DNA from: Nereocystis luetkeana
Taxonomy: Eukaryota; Sar; Phaeophyceae; Laminariales; Laminariaceae
Reading direction: 5' to 3'
Assembly: GCA_031213475.1 (NCBI GenBank)
Contig: JARUPZ010000035.1
Coordinates: forward strand, 157,501 to 221,500
Length of the DNA: 64,000 bases
Shown one piece after another: positions 34,364 through 45,159 of this stretch. Every line of letters starts with the position of its first letter. The first letter of the stretch is position 1. The notes under the pieces are model-generated. The model had not been told where the DNA came from and made no database searches. It worked only from the letters and a program-made list of their open reading frames with translations. A program made the translations under genes and the position numbers.

Positions 34364-34548
34364 GGGGGCGGGGGGGGGGGGGGGTGTACACATCATCCTG
34401 CATGCATGGCCGTAGTCGTATGATCATAGACCCTCGCATCCCTACAATGCCGGGACGGAGCACGTCGGGTTTTCACCGACGGGGCAGGCATTGCTTGCAC
34501 CAAGCGCGAAGCGCCGTGAGGTGTCCGGCGAGTCGCATGAGGGGTGGG
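34364..34548 (-). mobile_element. Poly(C)-ended short retroelement, copy C9 (5' truncated)
   Basis: Minus strand from CACCCCTCATGCGACTCGCC to GATGATGTGTACA and a C tract of about eighteen bases (34365-34384). Confidence 0.8.
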
Positions 34549-34640
34549 GGGGTGTACTCAGTATAATGCATGGCCGTAGTCTTTTGACCATGGCCGTAGA
34601 CCCTCGCATCCTTGCAATGCCGGGGGCGGCGCGCGCGCGC
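34542..34640 (-). mobile_element. Poly(C)-ended short retroelement, copy C10 (5' truncated)
   Basis: Only the last 70 bases (ATGCCGGG complement side) through TATACTGAGTACA plus a short C tract; it abuts C9 and C11 in the same orientation. Confidence 0.7.
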
Positions 34641-34692
34641 GCGGGGGGGGGGGGGGTACTCGATATCATGCATGGCCGTAGTCGCATGGGGG
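34640..34692 (-). mobile_element. Poly(C)-ended short retroelement, copy C11 (5' truncated)
   Basis: About 30 bases (CGACTACGGCCATGCATGAT, ATCGAGTAC) and a C tract; preceded by a GC dinucleotide run. Confidence 0.65.
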
Positions 34693-34969
34693 GAGGGGGG
34701 TTTGGAATGTGGTATTACCCGCCCCCTTTCTCTCTCTCTCTTTCTCTCACACACGAATATTTAGTGTTTTACGCGTCAGGTGCGTGTAAATCATGTGCGC
34801 CATACTCGCGGGCAGTCTGAGTTACCTTTGTCCGTATGGACGACAGGTCACCGCGGCCGACATCACGGATTAAGCGTGGTCATTTTCCGTGGTGTCGAAG
34901 TTTTTGCGAAGTATATAGTGTGTTTTCGCGCGAGTTGCTTCGAAGAGAACAGGTATTTGGGAGACGGGA

Positions 34970-35225
34970 TGAGGGAGGGGGGGGGCGGGAGTAGGGCGGA
35001 GGCGAAGGGGTTTACTCGACATCATGCATGGCCGTAGTCGTATGACCATAAACCCCCGCATTCCTACAATATCGGGGACGGAGCACGTCGGATTTTCACC
35101 GACCAGGCAGATATTGCTTGCACCAAGCGCGAAGCGCTAGTGAGGTGTTCGGCGAGTCGCATGTAGAGTGAGCTGTATCTTGCTATGAACCGCTTGTGGA
35201 CGTGCACCTGCGTGGAAAGGTCAGC
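34970..35225 (-). mobile_element. Poly(C)-ended short retroelement, copy C12 (5' truncated)
   Basis: Minus strand from GTGCACGTCCACAAGCGGTT to ATGATGTCGAGTAAACCCC; the C tract is interrupted (GCCTCCGCCC), so this is an older copy. Confidence 0.75.
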
Positions 35226-35289
35226 GCGGAGGATCTAACATACGGCTTGAATTGATTCGGTCAAGTGTCCGGGAATGTTGCGGTTCTGG

Positions 35290-35668
35290 TTGCGCGAGTG
35301 CATTTTACAGCAGCTGGGCGGGCCGAATTTGGCCATTTCTGCCAGAAGCACCCGCTTTTCTCCGTGTTGTTTACCCCCTTGTTTCAGGTCACGCCAGCAT
35401 ACGCCAGCATACGGCAGAGATCGGTGGATAGGTATGCCGGCCCCTTAGCGTTGCGTTGCTGCCAATAAGTGCAGGTTCTCGCGCGACTGGTGCGCAAGTG
35501 CATTTTACAGCAGCTGGGCGGGCCGAATTTGGCCATTTCTGCCAGAAGCACCCGCTTTTCTCCGTGTTGTTTACCCCCTTTTCAGGTCACGCCAGCATAC
35601 GCCAGCATACGGCAGAGATCGGTGGATAGGTATGCCGGCCCTTTAGCGTTGCTGCCAATAAGTGCAGA
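35290..35668. repeat. Tandem duplication, two units of about 190 bp
   Basis: GTGCATTTTACAGCAGCTGG... to GGTATGCCGGCCC at 35298-35445 and again at 35493-35641, almost identical. A short inner repeat (ACGCCAGCAT) is present twice in each unit. Recent local duplication; no function seen. Confidence 0.85.
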
Positions 35669-35850
35669 TTCTCGCGCGACTACTAAGCTCCTGTAGGACG
35701 TGGTGGCGGTGCGCGGTGGTAAATGGTCGTGGCGTGAGAGGCAAGGGAGACAGACATCATCCAGAGCGGTGTGGTGAAGCTGATGTTTTTTCTAGCTCAG
35801 CAGCAAACACCCAGCCAACTAAAACAACCTTTGCTGTGTTCTTTTCGCGT

Positions 35851-35935
35851 TTATACCCCTTTTAGAACTACTCCCAGTTTTTCGGGGACAAAAGCACTTG
35901 GAACTAGAGTACGTTCACTTTTTTGCAGTAGTAGT
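35851..35935. mobile_element. TTAA-type MITE, copy 5 (half, decayed)
   Basis: TTATACCCCTTTTAGAACTA and TTTTTCGGGGACAAAAGCAC match the left half of the family; the right end is lost. Confidence 0.4.
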
Positions 35936-36379
35936 GAAAGGGGCCAATCAAGTCCGACGGCGTGCTTGCTCGAGGGCCGTTCGCGGTCGGTGCAAACACT
36001 TTTTCAAAGAAAAATCGGAGAGAAATGGTGCGAAGACCTCCGAATTTCCTGTGGGGTAGCGCAAAGTTTTTTATTGTGCAACAAGAAGACCCTATGTACC
36101 CCGCCCGTGGATTCCAGGACGGTGGTGCTCTTGGCCTCGATGTCCTCCCTCCCCACCCCCCCTCTCCTAAAGGCTACCGGTGTGTACGTGTGACCAGGAT
36201 TCACTGCCGTCAGATACGACTGCGGCAGGGGTTATAACTAGGGGTTGTACTCTTGAACCTCCAAACGTTTCTCACTGACGGGGGCTCCTCGACTCTCAAA
36301 CTACCCAATACTATTGCTTTGGATTGTGTGCCTGTCTCTAGGAGCGTTCGAATGTGGTTGTTCAGCATCAGGGAGTGTG

Positions 36380-37870
36380 CGTTAATGTGAGTCCGAATGT
36401 GGTTGTTCAACATTTTGGCAGTTTAATGACTATTCGGGATATCGGGTTATCGTAGGTGGCCTGGTGGTTGTTTCGGCGAGTGCACGTGATACCCCGTTGG
36501 TCACTCATTTCTGTCTCTACTCTGCCGGGAGAATAATAGGAAACACCTGAATCATCTTCGTTCTCCGCCTGGGACTTAATCAACACTCTAGAGTCTCAAC
36601 GTTGTCACTCCAGGCTCATGGGTGACGAAGTAGATGATCTGCGGGCGAAGGTATTGGAGCAGGGCCTCGCCCCTCGAGAGGGCTGCAGCGGGCGGCAGAC
36701 AGAGAGGACCGCCAAACGCACGCCCAGCTTCTCGAGGTGATAGCACAGATTGGGTCCGGTAGAGGGCAGCCGCTACCTACCGTAGTTGGAGCAGGGAGGG
36801 ATACTGCAACGCCATCGTCGGGACATTCCGAAGTTGGCGACGGGAGCCCGAAGGGCGAACGCGTTTCCGCGGAAGCTGGCCACTCCGGTGGATGAGGGAG
36901 CGGAGGGTGTGCTGGCGCTCTTGGAGAATGCCGGAGATACGACGGCGTTTTAAATGGAGAAAGAAAAAGCGCGGACCAAAGCCTAATGGGTAGGGTACGA
37001 CGTGTACTGTCGCAATCTGGGAGACTAGATTTTTCAATGGTTTAGGAGGTTAAAGTCCTTCACGAGCTGGCCGGTGGAGATATTACCGGCCTGCTGTCCA
37101 CCCCCCTATGCTGAACCACAGTCGTATGAGAAAGCTAGCCGGATGGAGACCGAGAGGTTACCATGAACGCGCACGTGAAAGTTGCATGAGTCTTCATACA
37201 ATATAAGCGTGGGGACGGAGATCTCCCATTCGGTCTTTCGGCCTGAAGAAAGAAAGAAAGAAAGAAAAAGCCCTGCGGTGGGAGCAAAACCGTAGGCGCC
37301 CCCGCCGGCAGTGACACGAGGGATAACAGGTCGTGCGAAATTTAACGTGCGCACCCCACCACGGGAAGAATATGGTGGGGCCAGGAGCTGTGGGGACGGG
37401 AGACGTATCTTCACGTTTCCGCGTGAAGCCGCACGGTGAGTCAGGCCGTGTGCACCCGGCCATCCATGTGGCATGGTCGGGAAAGCCTCGTACGTGATGG
37501 CGCGCACTCAACTGTGGTGTGGTAGTGGTCGAGAGAATGGACGTGGGAGGATCGGGTGCTGCTGCAGCAGTACTAAAAACGAAGGGGGACACGTCTGCAC
37601 CGGCAACGGGTCGCGTGACGCAACAGTCGCGTGCACACGAAGACTGCAGCAGCAGCAGCAGAAGCAGCAGCAGCCGCGGAAGGTCAGCAGCAGCACCAGC
37701 CGCGGAAGGTCAGCAGCAGCAGCAGCGGGAGGTCGTGGATGGGGCAGGCGTGGTTGGATCGTCCGCTGGATCCCTTCATGGGTCCGGCAACACGCGGGGC
37801 GAGGGGATAGCGTTTGTACTCGTGAGTGCACTTATGTATTGCATGGCCGTAGTCGTACGATTATAGAAGG
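36380..37870 (+). mobile_element. Degenerate gag-only LTR element, older copy
   Basis: 36387-36588 aligns with the 5' LTR of the intact element at 52922 (CTCTGCCGGGAGAATAATA and CGCCTGGGACTTA shared). ATGGGTGACGAAGTAGATGA at 36617 is the gag start, but the frame breaks after about 20 codons and most of gag is missing. From about 37320 the sequence resumes with the same post-gag tail (AGGTCGTGCGAAATTTAACG, GTCAGGCCGTGTGCACCCGG, GCTGCTGCAGCAGTACTA, CAG repeats) as the intact copy at 54311. No matching 3' LTR was found. It is a pseudo-element. Confidence 0.75.
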
Positions 37871-37884
37871 GGGGGGGGTGGTCC
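37840..37884 (-). mobile_element. Fragment of the poly(C)-ended short retroelement, copy C13
   Basis: TATTGCATGGCCGTAGTCGT, ACGATTATAGA next to a G tract: the 3' region of the family on the minus strand, rearranged. Confidence 0.4.
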
Positions 37885-38929
37885 ACCACCGCCGCCGCTG
37901 CCCCCTTTACAGCGACAAGGGGGATCGTCGGTAAGCTCGGGTATGCGGCCCGTGCCGCAGTCACTGCCGCCATCGCAATCACCGCTGCCGCCGCTGTCGC
38001 CCACGCCATCTAGGCCGATACTGCTACCATCGCCGCCGCTGAAGCAATCGCAGCAGCCGCTATCATCGCCGTCGCCGCCGCTATCATCATTGCAGGCGCC
38101 AGCAATTTTGCATCGCGCCGTCCGGGAGTTGGGGACATGCGCCCCCTACCCGCAGGACAATGGTGTACCTCGAGGTCGGACGCGTGCGAGACCACCAGCA
38201 CTGGAGAGGGTTTTGGTGGAGGCCCCGTTTTAGTTTGATCATGGTATCATGGGAGGACTTCGATTGGGCTCTTGTCTACGAACACGCGCCGCACGCCAAA
38301 GCCCTCTCCATCCCACCCGCCTGACAAAACGAGCTTTCGATACCGAGCCCGTGCACCAAAGCCTGCGCCGACGACTACTACGATGTATGGCGTCAGGCAC
38401 TGGGGAACGAAGTACGTGGGCCGACTCGACGTGGGGACGTTCGATGTTTTCTAGCAATCTAGAAGCTTGAATGCCACATCGATGAAGTGGGTGCTCACAC
38501 AGAGGATCGACGAGCACGGCATTGTTATGAGGGGGATAGCGAGGCTGGTAGCGTGGGGCTTCTTTGAGAGGTGTAGCTCGATATCACTGTAGAGTCGTCT
38601 TGATTTTCCACTGTTGGATGGCATTTGAATGCGAATTTGATTTTGATTCTTGCGATTTGATACCCGGCAGGCGTTCACCTAGTCCAACCTGGGAGAGAGC
38701 GTTATGTGTTTTGTCCCAAGGAGCTGCGGACAAATGCCCAGCAAGATACTGGGCGAGTTGATGTGTGCTCTAGTTGCCGTTGGATTGGACTGGGGCGCCG
38801 GTACGTTGTCAAATTCGCACCTGACTCTTACTGAAGCTACAGGAGGAACGTGAAATATCAGTTCTGGTCCGTAGGATTACCCCACTCAAAATCGATCGCG
38901 AGAGCTCGAGAGTGGTTGTCCTTTCTTCT

Positions 38930-40096
38930 ATTGGGTGCTGACGCGGCTTTCAAAAAAGTTCATGGACATATATCGCAACCACAGTAAGAGCAGTCAATCC
39001 CACGAATGCACCAAAGGAGGTGCAATGCAGGACAGCGGTTAGGGTACCGTGCACCACGCAATACAACAGGCCCCCCTCCTCGGAATTACCAAAGCTAGAA
39101 TATGCAGGAGGAGTATGGGAAGGGAATGCGAAACTCGTAAAACAGTTGGACACAGTACATATGACAGCAGCTAAAATAATCCTAAGATGCTCAAGTACGA
39201 CTAGTAATACAGTATTAAGAGCAGAACTTAGAATTCACCCACTAGTGACTCACGACAAACAGGGATATGAGAAAGTTGAAAGGACAATATAAAGTAAGGA
39301 ACATGCCAAAAAAGAGGTTGCCGGCCATAGTTGATAGAGCTGTATGGGAGAAAGTAACAAAAGGGCGAGCTGGAATAAGGTGGGATAGCGTAGTTGAGAG
39401 GATATAGGGGGAAACCAAGAAAAGGTGATTTCCGCCGGGAAGTTTGGGAAGTACAAGGCAGAAGTAGAAGAAAGGGTAGAAAGAAGGGAAAGGCTAGCGC
39501 TACGAAACAAGGTGGAATCGGGAAAAAAAACTAGAGATTTACTGGGGATTGAGGGAAAAGAGGAATGAAAACGTATCTGCACCGCCCAATGGACTTCGCG
39601 AAAACGCTGAAACTGCGCTTTCATGTAGGTGACTTGGACCTGCCAGAAAGAAGAAAGAGGTATACCAGTAGCCGGGAGGAGGAAGAAATAGATGCACAGA
39701 TGTGCCCGTGTGGCAAAGCAATAGAGAGTAGAACTCACATAGTAGGAGAATGTGAAATATACAAGGAGGAACGGGATGTGTTAGAAGAGGAGATGAGGGA
39801 AATAGACGAATGTGACATGGAGGAGTTTGACACACTAGATAGCAGCGAGAAAACGATCGCTATCCTAGGAGATAGATGGTGCCACAGGCGGCCAAACAGG
39901 AAGGGGATAAGATTAGCAAAACGTTCTATGTAATATATAATATGGAAACAACGTAATGAGCGCCCAATTGTTGGAGGTGGCTCTATTAGGAGTAGGAACG
40001 GTGCTCCGTATTGAAAGGGATGCGTGGCCAATCATTTATGGTCAAATGACTAAGGCAAGCAATAAATGAGTACGCCCCCCCCCCCCCCCCCATCCT
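38930..40096 (+). pseudogene. Degenerate LINE, RT C-terminal region, ending in poly(C)
   Basis: Several frames together read as the C-terminal part of a non-LTR retrotransposon polyprotein: KLEYAGGVWEGNAKLVKQLD and RAELRIHPL, then (frameshift near 39256) RKLKGQYKVRNMPKKRLPAI and WEKVTKGRAGIRWDSVVER, then a Cys/His end region with CPCGKAIESRTHIVGECEIY and TIAILGDRW. In-frame stops and shifts make it dead. The 3' end AAGGCAAGCAATAAATGAGT ACG is followed by seventeen C (40077-40093). The element's 5' part is absent. Confidence 0.75.
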
Positions 40097-40380
40097 CGGA
40101 TGTTTCCAAGACGGTTTGCTCAACCACGGAGAGGGAGGGGTGCACACGCCGAGCGATGCGTCTATCGAAAAAAGGTCTCGACGAGGTCTTTCCAGAGGCA
40201 TCATTTTCGTTTAGTGCCGGCCACCTCCGTTTAGATGAAGTCGGCTCGGAAAGTCGTCCCAGGAGATATTTTTATCTTGCGTGTTACCACTCTGGGCGGA
40301 AATACAAGGGCCGCTTCGTATTCAGATTGAGGGCTTAACGCTCCTTACATTCATGCTCAGTGGTATACGGTGGTGATATT

Positions 40381-40383
40381 GAG

Positions 40384-40469
<86 letters not shown>

Positions 40470-40470
40470 G
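40381..40470. repeat. (GTT)n microsatellite
   Basis: About thirty uninterrupted GTT units; read on the minus strand it gives a polyasparagine open frame that I do not regard as a gene. Confidence 0.9.
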
Positions 40471-40671
40471 CTGTGGTTGTTCCTGTTTAGTTGTTGTTCA
40501 TGGTGTTGTTTTTGTTCTTGCTGTTGTTGTTGATGGTGTTCGCTGATGGTGACTATTCTACTGTAGCAAGGCCACCGACAAGAAGTATAATTCCGGTGGG
40601 ACTGTGATATACCTGGTACACGGGTACATATGGATGGGCGCTTGTGTATGCTGGTTTTCTGGGGCACAAGA

Positions 40672-40882
40672 GTGCGTCGCTCTTTCAACCTTAGAAGCTG
40701 AGAATATATACGTACTAGGGAATAAAAGGCCCTCCCGCCCCCACGGCGGTCGGGCCAGATTCCTGTAGATATGATCGTTGCTCTTTCAACCTTAGAAGCT
40801 AAGCATACATACGTACTAGGGAATAAAAGGCCCTCCCGCCCCCACGGCGGTCGGGCCAGATTCCTGTAGATGATACGGGAGC
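40672..40882. repeat. Tandem duplication, two units of about 105 bp
   Basis: GCTCTTTCAACCTTAGAAGC ... CGGGCCAGATTCCTGTAGAT occurs at 40678-40771 and 40780-40870 with three or so differences. The unit holds an inverted GGCCCTCCCGCC...GGCGGTCGGGCC. Confidence 0.85.
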
Positions 40883-41139
40883 TATAATAGGTGAGCCAAT
40901 ACTACATACATAGAATGGACATTATTTGCGGCCCCATGCTTTAAATTAATGAAAGCCACTTACTTGGTAAGTCACTTTACGTAGGACCTCAATAAGCGTT
41001 AAAATTATGAATTGGTGCAATATTTATTTGATGAGCTTGTCCCCTCTCTGAAATCTCACACTGCAACTTTATTTAGTCATTGATTGCAGCAGTACGATGC
41101 AATACAACCTGCGGGTAATACGATACACGCACAGCAGAG

Positions 41140-42355
41140 GGGCCACACTCGGAGTATCGACTGTTTCCGTATCGAACAAATTTCGTACTCTGAATGCTGA
41201 GACTATTAGGGTGCTTGCGGCCTCCACATTACGAGTGACTGGGAGTGTGAGCAGTACTCAACTTCAAACCTCAAAATACTGCCTGATAGTTGCGAGTAAG
41301 TGCGAGTGTGAGTAGTACTAAAGATCCAAATGCCACGAGTGCAAGGAGTGCCCGCAGAATCGGACGCCGAAATATCTGAATGGGCGTTCGTCAATATTAT
41401 CACTTTAATCGAGACGATGAGGTGTGTTAAATCGAGGTGTCAGAGCAGAAGTCAGACGACCGTGCTGGTAGGATAATGATATGAAAACGATGTCGAACTT
41501 ACTTCATCACAAACACGAGGATAATGGAGACGGCAGCAGCAACAGTGGTAACGCAAAATGTAAATGCCGTACGAGACGCATCTGCACGAAGAACGGCTGT
41601 AATTATGGTGGTCATCGACAGAAGAGTGCGCCGGATTGGGTCGTCCTGAGCAAAGGCCAGACCATGCTCGTGAAATATCAATATGGGAAGGTGCAGATAG
41701 GTGCTCCGAGTACCTTGGAGTAAAGTAACGAGTATCGGAGATAAATTACTTCAGGTACTTCGTGTCCTCGGAGTATTTCAGGGCTCGATACTCCGGGATA
41801 CTGCTCGTACTCGGAGTATTTCGGGTATGATCACTCCCAAAACTGCTAGTACTACTCGGAGTATTTTGGGGTTCGATACTCTGAAATACTGCTGTACTCC
41901 GAGTATTTTGGGGTGTATTACTCTGGAATACTCGTTGTACTTGAAGTATTAGGGATCTTGTACTGCTCCTACTTTAAGTACTCGGAGTACTTGGGCATTT
42001 CGGACTGCGAAAACTTCAATACTCGGAGTATTTCAGGGTTTCACATTCCGAGGTACGAGTAATACTCGGAGTATTTCAGGGTTTAATACTCCCAAGGTAC
42101 TCCGGGGTAGAGTATTACTCGGAGTATTTAACTCGGATGATGAAGTATTCCTGGGTTCAATACTCGCGATACTCGGAGCACTCCGAGTAATTCAGATGTT
42201 TGTACTCCGGGTACTGCTTGTACCCGACTTTAAGTACTGCTCATACTCCCACTACTCGGAGTATTTGGGCCTTCAGTACTGCTCATACTCCAAGTACTCC
42301 GAGTATTTAGGCCGCCAGTACTCTAATACTCGGAGTACTCAGAGTACGAAAATTA
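41140..42355. repeat. Palindrome-rich array (TACTCNGAGTA units)
   Basis: From 41700 to 42355 at least fifteen copies of TACTCGGAGTATTT or its relatives (ACTCCGAGTA) occur every 25-60 bases; a sparser set lies at 41145-41315, with about 370 bases of non-repeated sequence between. The array-core-array layout is like that of the 2.36-kb element at 23020, but I could not find terminal repeats or a target duplication. Confidence 0.7.
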
Positions 42356-42369
42356 CTCGAAGTGGCTGT

Positions 42370-44130
42370 GAAATAGAGATAAATGAGTACATAACTAACT
42401 GTGTGAAGAACACGGGTGAACTCGTCTCTCGCGGCCGGATTGATAGTTGCGAGGCAGACAGACAGACGCGGCCAACCCATTGGCCGACTTCGTACCCTCT
42501 TGGAGGTATAGTCAGGTGTCGTACTTTATGCCTTCGGTCAAGTTTTTTTTACCTGTAGCGCATCCGGCCAGTTCGTTCGTGAGTTTCCGCGTTGCGGCGA
42601 TAGGCGATTTGTGTTGTCTCCCGACAGGGGCTGCAGGCAGGCTTCTTCCTTCCGCTGCTGTATGCAGTTGAGCTGTCTTTACTCGGGGCAAGGTCTTCGC
42701 GCCGAAACTCATCATCATCGCCACGGGCCACCAACAACGCGGTGTAGCGAGCGTCGCTCCTCATCCTCTCTATACGGGAGGTGAAGTCGGTTGGTTAAAT
42801 AATAAAATTCGCGGCGGGTTTTCGATATGTAACGGCAAAGCACGATCTCGACCAACAACGCGGCGGGACAAACACAAGCTTTGTCAGGGTACCTTCTCGT
42901 GTCAAGCGTGCATGATTGTGTGTGGACAGCAGTCAGTGTGCTGCGGTAGAAGGAGATAGGGAGGATGATTTGGAAATTGGGTGTTGTTGCAGAGCTATAT
43001 AGAGGAAGGTAGTGCTTTGTTGTCTGCAATAGTCCACAGCGAGGCGTATGTAGTGTACAAAAGACGACAGAGTTGATTGCGTGAACCCCTCGGTAGCTCG
43101 AAAGACTCTTACTTCGATGGACTCCGGGTGAAGCGGCGGTAGATGACGAGGACCGGATGTTCAAAGCGCAGGAGGGCAGGAACACATGCGTGTTTCGAAG
43201 ATGACGTCGCAAAGGACAAGATCTTGGAAGGTTGCACGAAGGCAGCTTGCAAAAGGTGATTTCGGAGTATGTGAGATACATTGTTTTTACGTTGTTGCAC
43301 GAAGGGAGCTTACAAAAGTTGATTTTGAAGTACGTGATATATACATATATTTTAAACATGTTGGTATTAGAGTCAATATTATGATGAAGCTATAAATTGG
43401 GCATCTCACGCTGTCTATACATAATTAATAGATATACTTAGCACGGACTGGCAGGCACCATCAAGCAACCTAAGCGGCCTTTGTATGCCGGTTCTGTGGA
43501 GTGTCATTTCCTGTTTTCAGAACGCCTTCTATCAGAGCTTTCGGGGATAACCAGCGGGCGGTGCACTTTGCAAGAGACCCGCCGACCTCGCAGCGCATCA
43601 ACACACCGTTTTATACGGGAGCTCGTGTCCGTTTAGCTAGGTGGTAGCCCTTTAATCAAGAATCGTTTACGGGGCAGCATTCAGGGAGTTGTATTGCTAC
43701 CACCGCGGTTTCCTGCCGCAGGTATATATGCCCAGGAGTACTGGCTGTGATTGGATGTGTAGGGGGGCATGGTGATCTCGTATACTGAGCAGGGCGGATG
43801 TTGGTTGCACTCGTACCACGATGTACTGTAGATCCGGCGCATACGCTAAATATTATGCGCTCTGGGGTTGATACTTAGTACAGTACACCCCACCGTATAC
43901 CCCCTGGCGTCACGTGTGGCTCGGGCTATAGTGCACCGCACCCTCCCGAGGGCCACATGGCTCGGGGGCATGTTGCACCACGCGCCTACCTGGCACGACC
44001 TCAACGCCTATTCTACAGTAACTTCAAGCGCAAAACATCGATACGAGTGAATAAGAACGTGTCTTCCTCCTGCGGCATGCAAGCAATGCTCGTCTAACTG
44101 ATCAGGACCTCGCTCAACGTCTCAACGGAT
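42370..44130. other. Nothing recognised
   Basis: No gene or clear mobile element. Two related stretches around 43236-43270 and 43297-43340 (TTGCACGAAGGCAGCTTGCA / TTGCACGAAGGGAGCTTACA) form a short direct repeat. Confidence 0.4.
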
Positions 44131-44144
44131 CGTCAAACAGAAAG

Positions 44145-44292
44145 TACATGACGTCGATACGAGTTACCGTGCACATCTCCTGCATGCAGGTGAGATGGCA
44201 TCGATACGAGTTACCGTGCACATCTCCTGCATGCAGGTGATGACATAAATACGAGTTACCGTGCACATCTCCTGCATGTAGGTGATGCTCGT
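44145..44292. repeat. Triplicated 50-bp tandem repeat
   Basis: CGATACGAGTTACCGTGCAC followed by ATCTCCTGCATGCAGGTGA repeats three times (44155, 44201 and 44248 approximately), each with an inner palindrome CTGCATGCAG. A fourth decayed unit may lie near 44035. Confidence 0.8.
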
Positions 44293-44501
44293 CCAGCTGC
44301 ACAATACACCCCTCAACACGCCTCAAGAGACTATCCATCAGAAAGGCACGACGAACCACCGTGCTGATGCTTAATGAGGTCTGTCAACCGCTCGCTGCGT
44401 CCCAGAGATCCCAGCATTCCTAATATAAGGGGGATCGAATGTTGTAGCAGGGCGGTTCCTGAGATATCTAGGTATAAAGTAGATGGCTCGAATATTGTAT
44501 A

Positions 44502-44570
44502 TCCGGGTAGCTCAGTTGGCAACGCCTTCGCTTGGAGGCTTGGAAGAAGACACCTTTACCAGTTACCGGG
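44502..44570 (+). ncRNA. tRNA-like head (SINE fragment)
   Basis: TATCCGGGTAGCTCAGTTGG is a good A box; no convincing B box follows at 44555, so it is not a functional tRNA gene. Confidence 0.35.
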
Positions 44571-44755
44571 TGCCTGGTTTTATTTTGTCTCCCTAGAACA
44601 GGTTCATGTTGAAAAAAAACTAAACAGCAACAACAACAACAACAACATCGACAACAACAGAGTCGGTATTTTGGCACCGCATAAAAAGGCCAGAGACCTC
44701 GGCTGCAAAATTAACGGTTTTGAAGTATTTTTTTACTTGAAGTGCACGTGTTATA

Positions 44756-45029
44756 AGGATTACCTTGGGCTGGGTAATTGATCGGTCTCTTACCCCTGTA
44801 TCTCAGTAGGTAACACCTTCACATTTGACGTCGTCCAGGTTACGGGTTCAAACCTCACTTCGAACGTTTCTTTTACAGAAACGCTTGCGCGTGCACACCT
44901 ACCTGAAAAAGCACATCTCCCTGGATCCCCAGGAAATGAAACGAAGGGTGGGTCAGCGTACGGACGTATACGGTTCCGACGCCCCAAAGACCCCGCCGTT
45001 CAGAGGGGGGGAGAGTATTATACCCTGGT
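44756..45029 (+). mobile_element. tRNA-derived SINE T, full unit
   Basis: 274 bp: lead AAGGATTACCTTGGGCTGGG, A box TATCTCAGTAGG (44799), B box GGGTTCAAACCTC (44843), then a non-tRNA body (TTTTACAGAAACGCTTGCGC, GGGTCAGCGTACGGACGTAT) ending TACCCTGGT. A second unit starts at once, so the pair is a tandem dimer. Other copies: 59330 and, inverted, 60070. Confidence 0.7.
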
Positions 45030-45150
45030 AAGGGTTACCTTGGGCTGGGTAATTGATCGGTCTTTTACCCCTATAGCTCAGTAGGTAACATCTTCACACA
45101 CGTGGACCCTCGAACCTTTCGCCGAAATAGACGAAGGGTCCCGGCTTTAC
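45030..45150 (+). mobile_element. tRNA-derived SINE T, truncated second unit
   Basis: AAGGGTTACCTTGGGCTGGG and TATAGCTCAGTAGGTAACAT as in unit one; the B box region is replaced by CCCTCGAACC. Confidence 0.6.
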
Positions 45151-45159
45151 GACCAAGGA

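Noticed and set aside
40335..40688. Minus-strand polyasparagine protein
   Set aside because: Entirely due to the (GTT)n microsatellite, without coding signs at either side.
44145..44292. Triplicate repeat as CRISPR
   Set aside because: The whole 50-bp unit is repeated with no unique spacers; it is an ordinary tandem repeat.
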